In this document: positions 41,617 through 49,756 of the stretch, one piece after another
How positions within the stretch are numbered: position 1 is the stretch's first letter
How the letters are laid out: each line of letters begins with the position of its first letter
From: Oscillospiraceae bacterium
Lineage (GTDB): Bacteria > Bacillota > Clostridia > Oscillospirales > Oscillospiraceae
Assembly (NCBI GenBank): GCA_902778285.1
Contig: CACYXC010000006.1
Span: forward strand, 31,129 to 95,128
DNA: 64,000 bases
Reading direction: 5' to 3'
The notes under the pieces: model-generated
What the model saw: only the letters and a program-made list of their open reading frames with translations
What the model was told of the DNA's origin: nothing
The model's database searches: none
Translations under genes and position numbers: made by a program

Positions 41617-42810
41617 ATGACAAGAATCGATATTTTTTCCGGCTTTCTCGGCGCCGGCAAGACCACGCTGATCCGCAAGCTGATCGCCGAGGGCTATCAG
41701 GGCGAAAAACTCGTGCTGATCGAGAACGAATTCGGCGAGATCGCCATTGACGGCGGCTTTCTGCAGGACGCGGGCGTGCAGATCACGGAGATGAACTCCG
41801 GCTGCATCTGCTGCACCCTGGTGGGCGACTTCACCAAGGCGCTGGCCAAGGTGATGGCGGACTTTGCGCCCGACCGCATCCTGATCGAGCCTTCCGGCGT
41901 CGGAAAGCTCTCCGACGTGGCCAAGGCCGTCGAGCGCGTCGAGGGCGCGCAGATCGGCGCGAAGGTCACCGTCGTCGACGCCGGAAAATGCAAAATGTAT
42001 ATGCGCAATTTCGGCGAATTCTTCAACGACCAGGTGCAGAACGCCGACCTGATCGTCCTCAGCCGCACCGGTCTCGTGGACGACGCTAGGACCATGACCG
42101 CCGTCGAGCTTCTCAAAGGGCTCAATGCCGAGGCCGGTCTGATCACCACGCCCTGGGACAGGCTCAGCGGCCAGCAGATCCGCGAGGTCATGGATGCCAA
42201 CGGCCTGCGCGCGGCGAAGGAAGCGCTGGAGCACGAGCACCATCACCACCATCACCATGACGGCGAGGAGTGTGACGATCCCGAATGCGAGTGCCACCAT
42301 CACCACGACCACGACGAAGACGACGAGCACGAGTGCTGCCACCATCACCATCACGACGAGGACGAGTGCGACGATCCCGAGTGCGAATGCCACCACCATC
42401 ACCATGATGACGACGAGGATGAGGAGCACGAGCACCATCATCACCACCATGACGGCGAGGAGTGCGACGATCCCGACTGCGAATGCCACCATCACCACGA
42501 CCACGACGGGCATCACCATCACCACCACGCCGATGAGATCTTCACGAGCTGGGGCACGGAGACGCCGAAGAAGTTCACGGAGGAGGAGCTGCGCGCCATC
42601 CTCGCCGCGCTGGAAAATGAGAAGAAATACGGCATGATCCTGCGCGCCAAGGGCATCGTGGACGCCAGCGACGGCGACTGGCTGTACTTTGACTATGTGC
42701 CCGAGGAGACCGATATCCGCCGCGGCAGCGCCGGCGTCACCGGCCGCTTCTGCGTGATCGGCTCTCACATCAACGAGGCCGCCCTGAAGGAGCTGTTCCA
42801 CATTGGCTAA
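41617..42810 (+). CDS. CobW/COG0523 GTPase with His/Cys-rich metal tract
   Basis: A 397-residue G3E-family metallochaperone. The P-loop is SGFLGAGKTT (8-17), the metal motif SGCICCT is at 61-67, and a CobW C-terminal domain lies at ~315-390. Between them, residues ~205-306 form a tract dominated by His, Asp, Glu and Cys with three copies of ECDDPECECHHHH-type units separated by His/Asp runs. G3E proteins deliver Zn, Co, Ni or Fe. The metal here is unknown; mixed Cys/His suits zinc, long His runs suit nickel or cobalt. It overlaps the next gene by 8 bp. Confidence 0.9.
   Translation: MTRIDIFSGFLGAGKTTLIRKLIAEGYQGEKLVLIENEFGEIAIDGGFLQDAGVQITEMNSGCICCTLVGDFTKALAKVMADFAPDRILIEPSGVGKLSDVAKAVERVEGAQIGAKVTVVDAGKCKMYMRNFGEFFNDQVQNADLIVLSRTGLVDDARTMTAVELLKGLNAEAGLITTPWDRLSGQQIREVMDANGLRAAKEALEHEHHHHHHHDGEECDDPECECHHHHDHDEDDEHECCHHHHHDEDECDDPECECHHHHHDDDEDEEHEHHHHHHDGEECDDPDCECHHHHDHDGHHHHHHADEIFTSWGTETPKKFTEEELRAILAALENEKKYGMILRAKGIVDASDGDWLYFDYVPEETDIRRGSAGVTGRFCVIGSHINEAALKELFHIG
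42231..42534 (+). repeat. In-frame tandem repeat coding for His/Cys metal units
   Basis: About 300 bp of CAC/CAT/GAC/GAG/TGC codons with three repeats of GAGTGTGACGATCCCGAATG-type units about 90-110 nt apart. Codon variation among copies (TGT/TGC, GAC/GAT) indicates an established repeat rather than a sequencing stutter. Confidence 0.8.
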
Positions 42811-43756
42811 TCTGAAAGAGCTGCCTGTCTATCTGTTCACCGGCTTTCTCGAGGCAGGCAAGACCAAATTCATCCAGGAGACGCTTGAGGACAAGCGCTT
42901 CTGCAACGGTGAGCGCACGCTGCTTCTGGTCTGCGAGGAGGGTGAGGAGGAGTACGCCCCCGACCAGTTTGCCGATCCCAACGTCTTCATCCGTGTCATC
43001 GAGGACCTGAGCCAGCTCAACACCCCGAATCTGCTGCGCTTCGCGGCCGAGACCCGCGCCGAGCGCGCCGTCATCGAGTATAACGGCATCTGGATGCTCG
43101 ACGCGCTGTATCAGGCCATGCCGGAAAACTGGACGGTCTATCAGGAATTCCTCTTCGCCGACGCCACGACCTTCCTCAGCTACAACAGCAACATGCGCCA
43201 GCTTGTTTACGACAAGCTGAAAAGCTGCGAGCTGGTGGTCTTCAACCGCTTCACGCCCGACATGGACAAGATGGCCTTCCACAAAATCGTCCGCGGGGCC
43301 TCCCGCCGGGCGGACATCGCCTACGAAGCGCCGGACGGGCAGGTCGTATACGACGACATTGAGGACCCTCTCCCCTTCGACGTGAACGCCCCTGTCATCG
43401 AGATCGGCGACGACGATTACGCCCTCTGGTACCGCGACATGAGCGAGGAGCCGAAGAAGTACGAGGGCAAGACCGTGCGCTTCAAGTGCCGCGCGCTGGT
43501 GCGCAAGAAGCTGCCCGCCCAGACCTTTGTGGTTGGCCGCCATGTGATGACCTGCTGCGTGGAGGACATTCAGTTCGCCGCGCTGGTCTGCCAGTGGGAG
43601 CATGCCGATCAGGTGCAGGACGACAGCTGGATGGTCCTGACCGCGAAGATCCACTTCAAGTTCAACCGCGCCTACGGCAAGAAGGGCCCCGTGCTGACCT
43701 GGCTGGCCTCCGAGCCCTGCGAAGCCCCGGCGCAGCCCGTGGCCACGTTTTACTGA
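42803..43756 (+). CDS. CobW-like P-loop protein fused to a DUF1980-like domain
   Basis: A 317-residue protein. The N-terminal P-loop LFTGFLEAGKTKF has Glu in place of the usual Gly, and the CxCC metal motif is absent. The second half (from ~205) has KTVRFKCRALVRKKL, FVVGRHVMTCCVEDIQFAAL and WMVLTAKIHF, like the C-terminal domain of the TIGR03943/DUF1980 proteins that accompany zinc-regulated permeases. TTG start inside the end of the preceding gene, with AAGGAG upstream. The pair suggests a metal-handling complex. Confidence 0.8.
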   Translation: MANLKELPVYLFTGFLEAGKTKFIQETLEDKRFCNGERTLLLVCEEGEEEYAPDQFADPNVFIRVIEDLSQLNTPNLLRFAAETRAERAVIEYNGIWMLDALYQAMPENWTVYQEFLFADATTFLSYNSNMRQLVYDKLKSCELVVFNRFTPDMDKMAFHKIVRGASRRADIAYEAPDGQVVYDDIEDPLPFDVNAPVIEIGDDDYALWYRDMSEEPKKYEGKTVRFKCRALVRKKLPAQTFVVGRHVMTCCVEDIQFAALVCQWEHADQVQDDSWMVLTAKIHFKFNRAYGKKGPVLTWLASEPCEAPAQPVATFY

Positions 43757-43796
43757 AGCAACCGGGCGGCCTCAACGGCCGCCCTGCCGCTTATCG

Positions 43797-43824
43797 CAAA
43801 AGCAAAGCGGACGCTTTGCTTTTG
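43797..43824. repeat. Hairpin CAAAAGCAAAGCG, related to the 250-bp repeat hairpin
   Basis: CAAAAGCAAAGCG / CGCTTTGCTTTTG, similar to CAAAATCAAAGC / GCTTTGATTTTG in the 14.2- and 22.8-kb repeats, and likewise followed by AAGGA. A GGGCGGCC / GGCCGCCC hairpin 12 bp upstream (43764-43784) may help termination. Confidence 0.5.
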
Positions 43825-43899
43825 AAAGGACGAGCAGCGAAGTGAGCGAGCTTTTGAGCCTGCGAGAAAGCGAGACGATACGGAGCTTGCGAGGACGCT

Positions 43900-44550
43900 A
43901 TGAAATACAAATGCCTGGTCTTCGACCATGACGACACGGTGGTCAACAGCACCGCCTCCATCCACTACCCCAGCTTTCAGGCCTTTCTGGACCGGTATCT
44001 GCCCGGTAGGACCTGCTCGCTGGAGGAGTATTTCATCAAAAACTTCCACCCCGGCTTCCTGCCCATGTGCCGCCAGGAATACGGCATGAGCGAGGAGCTT
44101 CTGGAGGTGGAGGGCGCGTTCTGGCGCGAATACGTCAAGGACCATGTTCCGGTCGCCTACCCCGGAGTGCGCGAGATCATGGAGCGCCAGAAGCGCGAAG
44201 GCGGTCTGGTCTGCGTGGTGTCCCACTCGTTTTATGATAACATTCTGCGCGACTACAGCGCCAATTCCCTGCCCGAGCCCGACGCAGTCTTCGGCTGGGA
44301 GCAGCCGCCCGAGCGGCGCAAGCCCAATGCCTGGCCGCTGGAGGAGATCATGCGCCGTTTCGGCCTCGAGCGCGGGGATCTGCTGATGATCGACGATCTC
44401 AAGCCCGGCTTCGACATGGCCGCCGCCTGCGGGGTGGACTTCGCGGGCGTGGGCTGGTCCAACGACATCGAGCCCATCGAGGCGTTCATGCGCCGAAACT
44501 GCACATACTATTTCAAAACCGTCCCCGAGCTCGCCGCATTTGTGAAATAA
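43900..44550 (+). CDS. HAD-family hydrolase
   Basis: A 216-residue haloacid dehalogenase protein: FDHDDTVVNST (nucleophile Asp and Asp+2), a helical cap, VCVVSHS (motif II), and LLMIDDLKPGFDMAAACGV (motif III). It resembles small phosphoglycolate-type phosphatases. It is followed after 11 bp by a glycosyltransferase gene, so the two may be co-transcribed. Substrate unknown. Confidence 0.85.
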   Translation: MKYKCLVFDHDDTVVNSTASIHYPSFQAFLDRYLPGRTCSLEEYFIKNFHPGFLPMCRQEYGMSEELLEVEGAFWREYVKDHVPVAYPGVREIMERQKREGGLVCVVSHSFYDNILRDYSANSLPEPDAVFGWEQPPERRKPNAWPLEEIMRRFGLERGDLLMIDDLKPGFDMAAACGVDFAGVGWSNDIEPIEAFMRRNCTYYFKTVPELAAFVK

Positions 44551-44561
44551 GGAGCCCTGCC

Positions 44562-45533
44562 ATGAAACCGATCCTGTACATCATCGTCCCCTGCTACAAC
44601 GAGCAGGAGGTGCTGCCCGTCACGGCACCGCTGTTTCTCGAAAAGCTGGAGCTGCTGCGCGATCTGGGCAAGATCAGCGACGAAAGCCGCGTGCTCTTCG
44701 TCAACGACGGCAGCCGCGACGCCACCTGGGACATCATCTGCGCGCTGGCCGCCTCCGATCCGCACTACCTGGGCATCGCACAGAGCCGCAACCGCGGCCA
44801 CCAGAACGCGGTGCTGGCCGGACTCATGGAGGCGAAGGACCGCTGCGACGTCACGATCTCCATCGACTGCGACGGGCAGGACGATATCGACGCCATGGAT
44901 CAGATGGTGGACGCTTATCTCGACGGCTGCGAGGTGGTCTACGGCGTGCGCGCCGATCGCCGCAGCGACAGCTTCTTCAAGCGCTTCACGGCCCAGAGCT
45001 TCTATAAGTTCCTCGCCGCCATGGGGGCCGAGGTGGTCTACAACCACGCCGACTACCGGCTCATCAGCTCCCGCGTGCTCAAGGAGTTTGCGAATTTCAG
45101 GGAGGTCAACCTCTTCCTGCGCGGTCTGGTGCCGCTGGTCGGCTTTAAGAGCACCACGGTCAGCTACACCCGCGCCGAGCGGCTGGCGGGCAAAAGCCAT
45201 TACCCTCTGCGCAGGATGATTGCGCTGGCCGTGGACGGCATCACCAGCCTCTCGGTCAAGCCCCTGCAGCTGATCACCGGCTTCGGACTGACCGTCGCGC
45301 TTGTCAGCTTTCTCGGCGTTCTCTGGGCGCTCATCACCGCCCTGTGCGGCAAAAGCGTCCCTGGCTGGGCCAGCATGACCTGCATCGTCTGCTTTGTCGG
45401 CGGCGTGCAGCTCATCAGCCTCGGCATCATCGGCGAATACGTCGGAAAGATCTATCTGGAGACCAAGCAGCGCCCGCGCTACATCATCTCCGAGCGCACC
45501 TGGGAGAGCGAAAAACCGGGCCGCAATTCTTAA
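44562..45533 (+). CDS. GT2 glycosyltransferase with two C-terminal membrane helices
   Basis: A 323-residue GtrB/DPM1-type enzyme that probably moves a sugar from a nucleotide donor to undecaprenyl phosphate. YIIVPCYNEQEVLP and LFVNDGSRDATWD form the GT-A nucleotide site, SIDCDGQDD the DxD-like motif, and GKSHYPLRRMIALAVDGI the conserved membrane-proximal stretch. Two helices follow (~residues 243-265 and 278-300). No gtrA or dedicated acceptor transferase is adjacent. Confidence 0.9.
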   Translation: MKPILYIIVPCYNEQEVLPVTAPLFLEKLELLRDLGKISDESRVLFVNDGSRDATWDIICALAASDPHYLGIAQSRNRGHQNAVLAGLMEAKDRCDVTISIDCDGQDDIDAMDQMVDAYLDGCEVVYGVRADRRSDSFFKRFTAQSFYKFLAAMGAEVVYNHADYRLISSRVLKEFANFREVNLFLRGLVPLVGFKSTTVSYTRAERLAGKSHYPLRRMIALAVDGITSLSVKPLQLITGFGLTVALVSFLGVLWALITALCGKSVPGWASMTCIVCFVGGVQLISLGIIGEYVGKIYLETKQRPRYIISERTWESEKPGRNS

Positions 45534-45624
45534 TGTTTATTAAAAAACCGTAAAAAATGGTGCCAAAGTGGGGAATTTCGACCAAATTCGAGGGGAAAAC
45601 AGGCCCCTCGGTGATCTCGGACAC

Positions 45625-45653
45625 TTGACGAAAACACAAAGAAGTTGTATTAT
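45625..45653 (+). promoter_or_regulatory. Promoter of the zinc-ribbon membrane protein gene
   Basis: TTGACG, 17 nt, TATTAT, 44 bp before the ATG. Confidence 0.75.
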
Positions 45654-45697
45654 TTGCTCGTAGCATATCGCCAATCCCAAAGAATGGAGGAAATGCA

Positions 45698-46351
45698 ATG
45701 AGCGTAATCCCTGAAGTGAAATGCCGGCGCTGCGGCGCGAGTTTTTCCGCCCTGCGCACGCGCTGCCCCAACTGCGGCATTCCGCGCGTCAGCCAGAGCG
45801 GGCGCACGCCCGGGGCCACCCCAGGCACCGTCAAAGGCACCCCCTCCTATGAGCGCGCCGAGACGAATACCAGGTGGCAGATGATCTTCGGCCTGATTCT
45901 TGTCGTGGCCGTTATTCTCGCGGTGATCGTCATGGTCTCCACCAGCCTCAACGGGCAGGATGTCGGCGGCGGCAAGGTTACCGCCCCTCCCACCGAGGCT
46001 CCGTCCGCGACCCCGATCTACGTCATGGAGGAGCCGCCTACGCCTCCTCCCACGCCGACGCCCACCGTGTCCGAGATTAAGATCTTCTACTATGAGAAGG
46101 AACTGCCCGAGTTCACCATGCATGAGGACGACCCGCCTCTGACCATCAAGGCGCAGGTGTATCCGATCGAGGACTTCTCCGATGCGAAGCTGACCTGGTC
46201 CGTGGACGACGAGAGCGTCTTCAAGATCACCCCGAGCGAGGACACCAAGGAGTGCAAGTGCGAGATCCTCTCCCGCAAGGACGGCGGCGTCAAGCTGACC
46301 GTTGCCTGCAACGGTTTCGAGTATTCCATCCGCGTCTATCTGCTCAAGTGA
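45698..46351 (+). CDS. Zinc-ribbon, single-pass membrane protein with Ig-like tail
   Basis: A 217-residue protein. A zinc ribbon (CRRCGASFSALRTRCPNCG, residues 9-27) is followed by one membrane helix (~60-82). A Pro/Thr-rich linker and an exported C-terminal domain of ~85 residues with a bacterial Ig-like pattern (LTIKAQVYPIED, LTWSVDDESVFKI, KLTVACNGFEYSIRV) complete it. The ribbon should lie in the cytoplasm. Function unknown. Confidence 0.75.
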   Translation: MSVIPEVKCRRCGASFSALRTRCPNCGIPRVSQSGRTPGATPGTVKGTPSYERAETNTRWQMIFGLILVVAVILAVIVMVSTSLNGQDVGGGKVTAPPTEAPSATPIYVMEEPPTPPPTPTPTVSEIKIFYYEKELPEFTMHEDDPPLTIKAQVYPIEDFSDAKLTWSVDDESVFKITPSEDTKECKCEILSRKDGGVKLTVACNGFEYSIRVYLLK

Positions 46352-46500
46352 CCGCATGACGCACGGGAAAAGGGATCTGCTCCGGCAGGTCCCTTCTCCC
46401 TCTGTTCCGCGCCGCCGCGTGCGGCCTCTCCCTGCTGGCTTTCCGCCGCCCGGCGGCGCTCTCCTTTCCCCCGCTTTTTGAAAAACCGAGCAGAAAATGC

Positions 46501-46529
46501 TTGACATTTAATGGTCCATGCGTTAGAAT
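46501..46529 (+). promoter_or_regulatory. Promoter of tRNA-Val
   Basis: TTGACA, 17 nt, TAGAAT, 20 bp before the mature tRNA 5' end. Confidence 0.85.
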
Positions 46530-46549
46530 ACCCCTTGCTTAAAAGATCC

Positions 46550-46625
46550 GGACGATTGGCGCAGCTGGTAGCGCATCCGCTTGACGTGCGGGAGGTCACA
46601 AGTTCGAGTCTTGTATCGTCCACCA
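46550..46625 (+). tRNA. tRNA-Val(GAC), CCA encoded
   Basis: A 76-nt cloverleaf: acceptor GGACGAT / ATCGTCC, D arm GCGC..GCGC, anticodon stem CCGC / GCGG around loop TTGACGT (anticodon GAC), T arm ACAAG-TTCGAGT-CTTGT, ending ACCA. Its last 29 nt are duplicated at 46761. Confidence 0.93.
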
Positions 46626-46630
46626 AAACA

Positions 46631-46664
46631 AACGGTCACCCCAGAGGGGTGGCCGTTTTGTTTT
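46631..46664 (+). terminator. Terminator after tRNA-Val
   Basis: AACGGTCACCCC-AGAG-GGGTGGCCGTT followed by TTGTTTT. Confidence 0.8.
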
Positions 46665-46677
46665 GCATGAACGGACC

Positions 46678-46698
46678 GTCTCGAACTTGTGACCTCGT
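46678..46698 (-). other. Inverted fragment of the tRNA-Val T-arm region
   Basis: TCTCGAACTTGTGACCTC is the reverse complement of the tRNA stretch GAGGTCACAAGTTCGAG. Further CGTTGAGCG..AAGCGGATC traces of the inverted anticodon arm follow to ~46718. It lies between the intact tRNA and the direct 3'-end copy. Confidence 0.65.
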
Positions 46699-46760
46699 GC
46701 CGAAGGCACGTTGAGCGAAGCGGATCGGCGCCGGAGGGCGGCTGCGAAGCAGCAGGCCTC

Positions 46761-46789
46761 CACAAGTTCGAGTCTTGTATCGTCCACCA
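46761..46789 (+). other. Attachment-site-like copy of the tRNA-Val 3' end
   Basis: 29 nt identical to 46597-46625 (CACAAGTTCGAGTCTTGTAT onward to CCACCA), 145 bp upstream of the integrase stop. This is the expected footprint of a tyrosine integrase that targets this tRNA. I found no third copy downstream in the window. Confidence 0.75.
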
Positions 46790-46933
46790 TGAAATCCGAA
46801 CCGAAAGGTTCGGATTTTTCTTTCTTTCCGGCAAATTCGGCCACTTTTTGCCCCAAAAAGTAGATGCCCATTTTTCAAAACCCGTTTTTTTACTTATTTT
46901 TAGCCTTTAGAGTGCGGTAAAACCCAGTAAATA

Positions 46934-48133
46934 TCAGGACGAAACGGCACTGATAAACAGTTCCATTCTGCTCGCGCTGGCCTCTTTCATCTGGTTTGTA
47001 ACGTGCCCATATACGTCCAGCGTAAAGGCCGCGGTCGCATGACCGAGATTTTCCTGTACGGTTTTAATGTCATCCCCACTCTTGATCGCTGCCACCGCGT
47101 AGGTGTGCCGCAGATCGTGAAAACGGGTTTCCGGCAGACCGAGCTTGGTCATCACACGCTTGAAGCAGTCATACACCGTCCGATACGAGAGATAGCCTCC
47201 GGTTTGATTGGAGAAGATCAGGTTGTTGTCTACCCACTTCTTCCCCGCGTCCATCATCATCAGAGTCTGCCTCTTCTGCTGCTCACGAAACAACTGAACA
47301 ACGGTCGGAGCAAGAACAATGACGCGGATCTTGCCGTTCTTCGGGGTGGAGAAGTGATACTCTCCACCCTTCTGTCTATCTCTGACCAACTGACGGCGCA
47401 CAACGAGCCTACCGCGCCTGAAGTCGATGCAGTCCCAAGTCAAGCCGAGAACCTCACCCTCACGCATTCCGGTAAACAGAGCGATCTTATACAGATACTC
47501 ATGCGGATGGCCGATGATGGCTTTTAGGAAAGTTGCAATCTGATCATCCTCCAGAGGAACGATCTCTTTTTTGACGACACGGGGTAGTTCACAGGCATCA
47601 GTAGGATTCATACGAATGTATCCAAGCTGAACCGCTTTGCTCAATGCAGAGTGGAAGATACCGTGAACACAACGTACCGTCTTCGCGGTCAAGGGCTTTA
47701 CGCCAGGCTTTTTGGGATGAAGGAGATCGTTGTAAAAGTGCTGGATCATTGGAGTTGCCAAATCCTCCAGCTTTGTCGCACCAAGCCTCGGAATGATATA
47801 GTTATCAATATCCACCTTATACTTGTATGCGGTAGAGGGCTTAACATTTTGCAGATACTCTTCCTGCCATGTTGTCAGCCAAGACCTTACAGTGAGCTTG
47901 TTCGGCTCAAGGTATGTCCCGTGATCAAGATCTGACGTGAGTTCCCTAAGGCGCAGGCTGACTTCCTTCTGCGTTTTGCCGGTAATGGTGCGCTGGAGCT
48001 GTTTGCCGGTTCCAGGGTCATAGCCGGTCGTGCATCTTGCCTGCCAGTAAGTATAGTTTTTGCCGTTTTGGTTTACGGTGATTTTTCTGATTGTCCCGGT
48101 GCCGGACGCTGCACGGTTGGATGTGCGAGACAT
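46934..48133 (-). CDS. Tyrosine site-specific integrase
   Basis: A 399-residue phage/ICE-type integrase. An N-terminal AP2-like arm-binding domain (~10-55) and a SAM-like core-binding domain (~78-180) precede the catalytic domain, with Arg224 (TGMREGE), Lys265, His339-x-x-Arg342 (HDLRHTYA), His365 and Tyr375 (DVYGHV). All catalytic residues are present, so it may be active. It faces the duplicated tRNA-Val end. Base composition is visibly more AT-rich than the genes before 46 kb, consistent with transfer. ATG 48133 has AGGAGG. Confidence 0.93.
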   Translation of the reverse strand: MSRTSNRAASGTGTIRKITVNQNGKNYTYWQARCTTGYDPGTGKQLQRTITGKTQKEVSLRLRELTSDLDHGTYLEPNKLTVRSWLTTWQEEYLQNVKPSTAYKYKVDIDNYIIPRLGATKLEDLATPMIQHFYNDLLHPKKPGVKPLTAKTVRCVHGIFHSALSKAVQLGYIRMNPTDACELPRVVKKEIVPLEDDQIATFLKAIIGHPHEYLYKIALFTGMREGEVLGLTWDCIDFRRGRLVVRRQLVRDRQKGGEYHFSTPKNGKIRVIVLAPTVVQLFREQQKRQTLMMMDAGKKWVDNNLIFSNQTGGYLSYRTVYDCFKRVMTKLGLPETRFHDLRHTYAVAAIKSGDDIKTVQENLGHATAAFTLDVYGHVTNQMKEASASRMELFISAVSS

Positions 48134-48188
48134 AAATCCTCCTTCCTGTTCAACTCTGCGCTGATCATACAACGTAGAGTAAACTCCG

Positions 48189-48380
48189 TCAATCTTGTGG
48201 AGTGCTGATATATGCTACGACGGACTCCTTGGGAATTCGGAAACGGTGCCCGACACGGATACTCTGTATCTCACCGCAGCGCACAAGTTCATAGGCATAG
48301 TTTTTTCCAATGTCCAATACTTGCGCCAACTGTTCAACCGACAGCACGAGTGGAAGCTGTTCAAAAGTTGTGTAAGTCAT
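48189..48380 (-). CDS. Excisionase-type HTH protein
   Basis: A 63-residue MerR-like DNA-binding protein (LSVEQLAQVLDIGKNYAYEL, then RVGHRFRIPKESVVAYI), the usual Xis/excisionase pattern. It is 55 bp upstream of the integrase, in the same direction, with GAGG 8 nt before its ATG. It would direct excision of the element. Confidence 0.85.
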   Translation of the reverse strand: MTYTTFEQLPLVLSVEQLAQVLDIGKNYAYELVRCGEIQSIRVGHRFRIPKESVVAYISTPQD

Positions 48381-48925
48381 TTATCTATCCTCGCGTTCTG
48401 CTTATTATTTCTTTCTCATATCCTCCCCATTACGCAACTTCAGCGGTAGTTTTTGAGAACTTGAATTCCTCAATGCCGCTTATAGCGAAAATCTAATCTC
48501 TCTAAGGGTTGGACTGTTGGGCTGCCTGCGATTCTGCAGGCAGCCTTTTTTCCCGTATTCGACACTACTCCCCCGGGGGTGGGCGTACAGCATAACCGCG
48601 TTTGGCAACGCGCTCCGGGACTTTCACCCCTCCGAGGATCGCTCCGAGCTGCTCCCTTTGCTTGAGGCTGAGGCTGAGCAGGGGTACCATTGTAGGCAAA
48701 CGATCTTATTGCGAAACGGCCTGCCAGAGTCGCTTTTGGATAGGTCTAACCGCTATGCACCTTATCGCCTTCATTATATGCAGGCATCTATCCTGCACAG
48801 GTGGTCTTGGCGAACCCTCCGCATCGCTCCATCGTCTGCTGATGTTATTATGCTGCCGGATATTCACTTGTCTTTGAGAAGAAAAAGTCCCCTCACTTAA
48901 GGTAGGGATAAAAAACGCACTTTTG
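48381..48925. other. Gene-poor stretch of the integrated element
   Basis: 545 bp without a convincing gene. A 127-codon rightward frame at 48517-48900 lacks a ribosome-binding site, starts at a terminator hairpin and has no recognisable motif. On the minus strand near 48490-48410 a 20-codon tail ending EEFKFSKTTAEVA is followed by GGGGAGGATATG and a four-codon frame. These look like remnants of a decayed element gene. Confidence 0.5.
48520..48551 (+). terminator. Perfect terminator hairpin with no assigned gene
   Basis: GGCTGCCTGC-GATTCT-GCAGGCAGCC-TTTTTT. It faces right, yet no rightward gene precedes it for more than 2 kb, so either a small RNA or a lost gene ended here. Confidence 0.75.
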
Positions 48926-49375
48926 TCACCCTCTAGCCATAATTTCTCGAAGATTTTTTATCGCCTTTTTCTCTGTTCTTTCGACAACCTGATAGGATAT
49001 GCCAACGATTTCTTCAATCTCACGGTATGTTAGTTTCCTATAGTATCGAAGAAAAAGAATCAACCTTTGACGGCATGAGAGTTTATGCAACGCTCGACAG
49101 AGAGCTTCATTTTCCATCTCCGCCATCCATTCATCTGCGGATTTACATTCTGTTCTAGAAAGGAAATTATCTCTGTGATCTTCAAGAACAGATTCTCGTT
49201 CTTTTTTTCCTGTGTTACCATCTTCTTCTGCTTCCATGATTTGATCCAGCGAGGAGAACATTGCATAATAATCATGAGTTTCCTGCAGGTCATGTTTCAC
49301 CTCCATCGCAACATACTTATTGAAATACCGCTCGCTATCTATAATTTCTTCCGATTTTGTTTTTCTCCTTGACAT
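48926..49375 (-). CDS. Short sigma-70-like factor of the integrated element
   Basis: A 149-residue protein with a clear C-terminal sigma region 4 (CRQRLILFLRYYRKLTYREI, EEIVGISYQVVERTEKKAIKN) and an N-terminal half without an evident region 2. Genes like this are common in Tn916/ICE-type elements, where they are thought to control element genes. GGAGG 8 nt before the ATG. AT-rich like the integrase. Confidence 0.8.
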   Translation of the reverse strand: MSRRKTKSEEIIDSERYFNKYVAMEVKHDLQETHDYYAMFSSLDQIMEAEEDGNTGKKERESVLEDHRDNFLSRTECKSADEWMAEMENEALCRALHKLSCRQRLILFLRYYRKLTYREIEEIVGISYQVVERTEKKAIKNLREIMARG

Positions 49376-49445
49376 GATGATGCCTCCGTTCTTTGAAGTT
49401 GATACAGTGAAACTCAAAGAAACCGGAGGCGCGCGACTGTCATAA

Positions 49446-49494
49446 TAAAAACCCATCGCCAAGGACCTTTCTCTCTCGACTGGCGATGGGTTTT
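49446..49494. terminator. Bidirectional hairpin upstream of the element sigma gene
   Basis: CCCATCGCCA / TGGCGATGGG with T-runs on both sides. A separate GCGCCTTG / CAAGGCGC hairpin lies at 49578-49602. The 381-bp gap 49376-49756 holds no gene. Confidence 0.65.
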
Positions 49495-49699
49495 GTATAT
49501 GCCTCTATGCCAGTCACAGAGTTTTTTTCTTTGGCTGGCTGAGACAGATAAAATTTTAAGTATAACAGGAACAATGCGCGCCTTGTGTCGATATCAAGGC
49601 GCACCCATAATTAAGCACTTTTCGCTAAAATATGTTGTCGAATTATGCGAGGGGGGCGAGAATTAAGAATTGCAGAATGATCTCTTAATCCAGAAATAG

Positions 49700-49735
49700 A
49701 AGCACCCGCCGTTCTGGATGAGAACGGCGGGCTTC
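49700..49735 (-). terminator. Terminator of the first lipoprotein gene
   Basis: CCCGCCGTTCT-CATCC-AGAACGGCGGG followed leftward by TGCTTCTATTT. Confidence 0.65.
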
Positions 49736-49756
49736 GTGTATTGGATTGACAGTCTC

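Noticed and set aside
42231..42534. His-rich repeat as a possible CRISPR or frameshift artefact
   Set aside because: The repeat stays in frame within a complete CobW gene and uses varied synonymous codons.
41611..42801. Minus-strand frame with Val/Met-rich runs opposite the His-rich GTPase
   Set aside because: The VVVMVMVVV runs are antisense of the CAC/CAT/GAC codons; the CobW motifs are on the plus strand.
46336..46878. Minus-strand frames over tRNA-Val such as VDDTRLELVTSRTSSG
   Set aside because: These are the well-known spurious translations of a tRNA gene and its flanks; the tRNA folds perfectly.
48517..48900. 127-codon rightward frame in the element
   Set aside because: It starts at a terminator, has no ribosome-binding site and no recognised motif; listed as an unassigned stretch instead.
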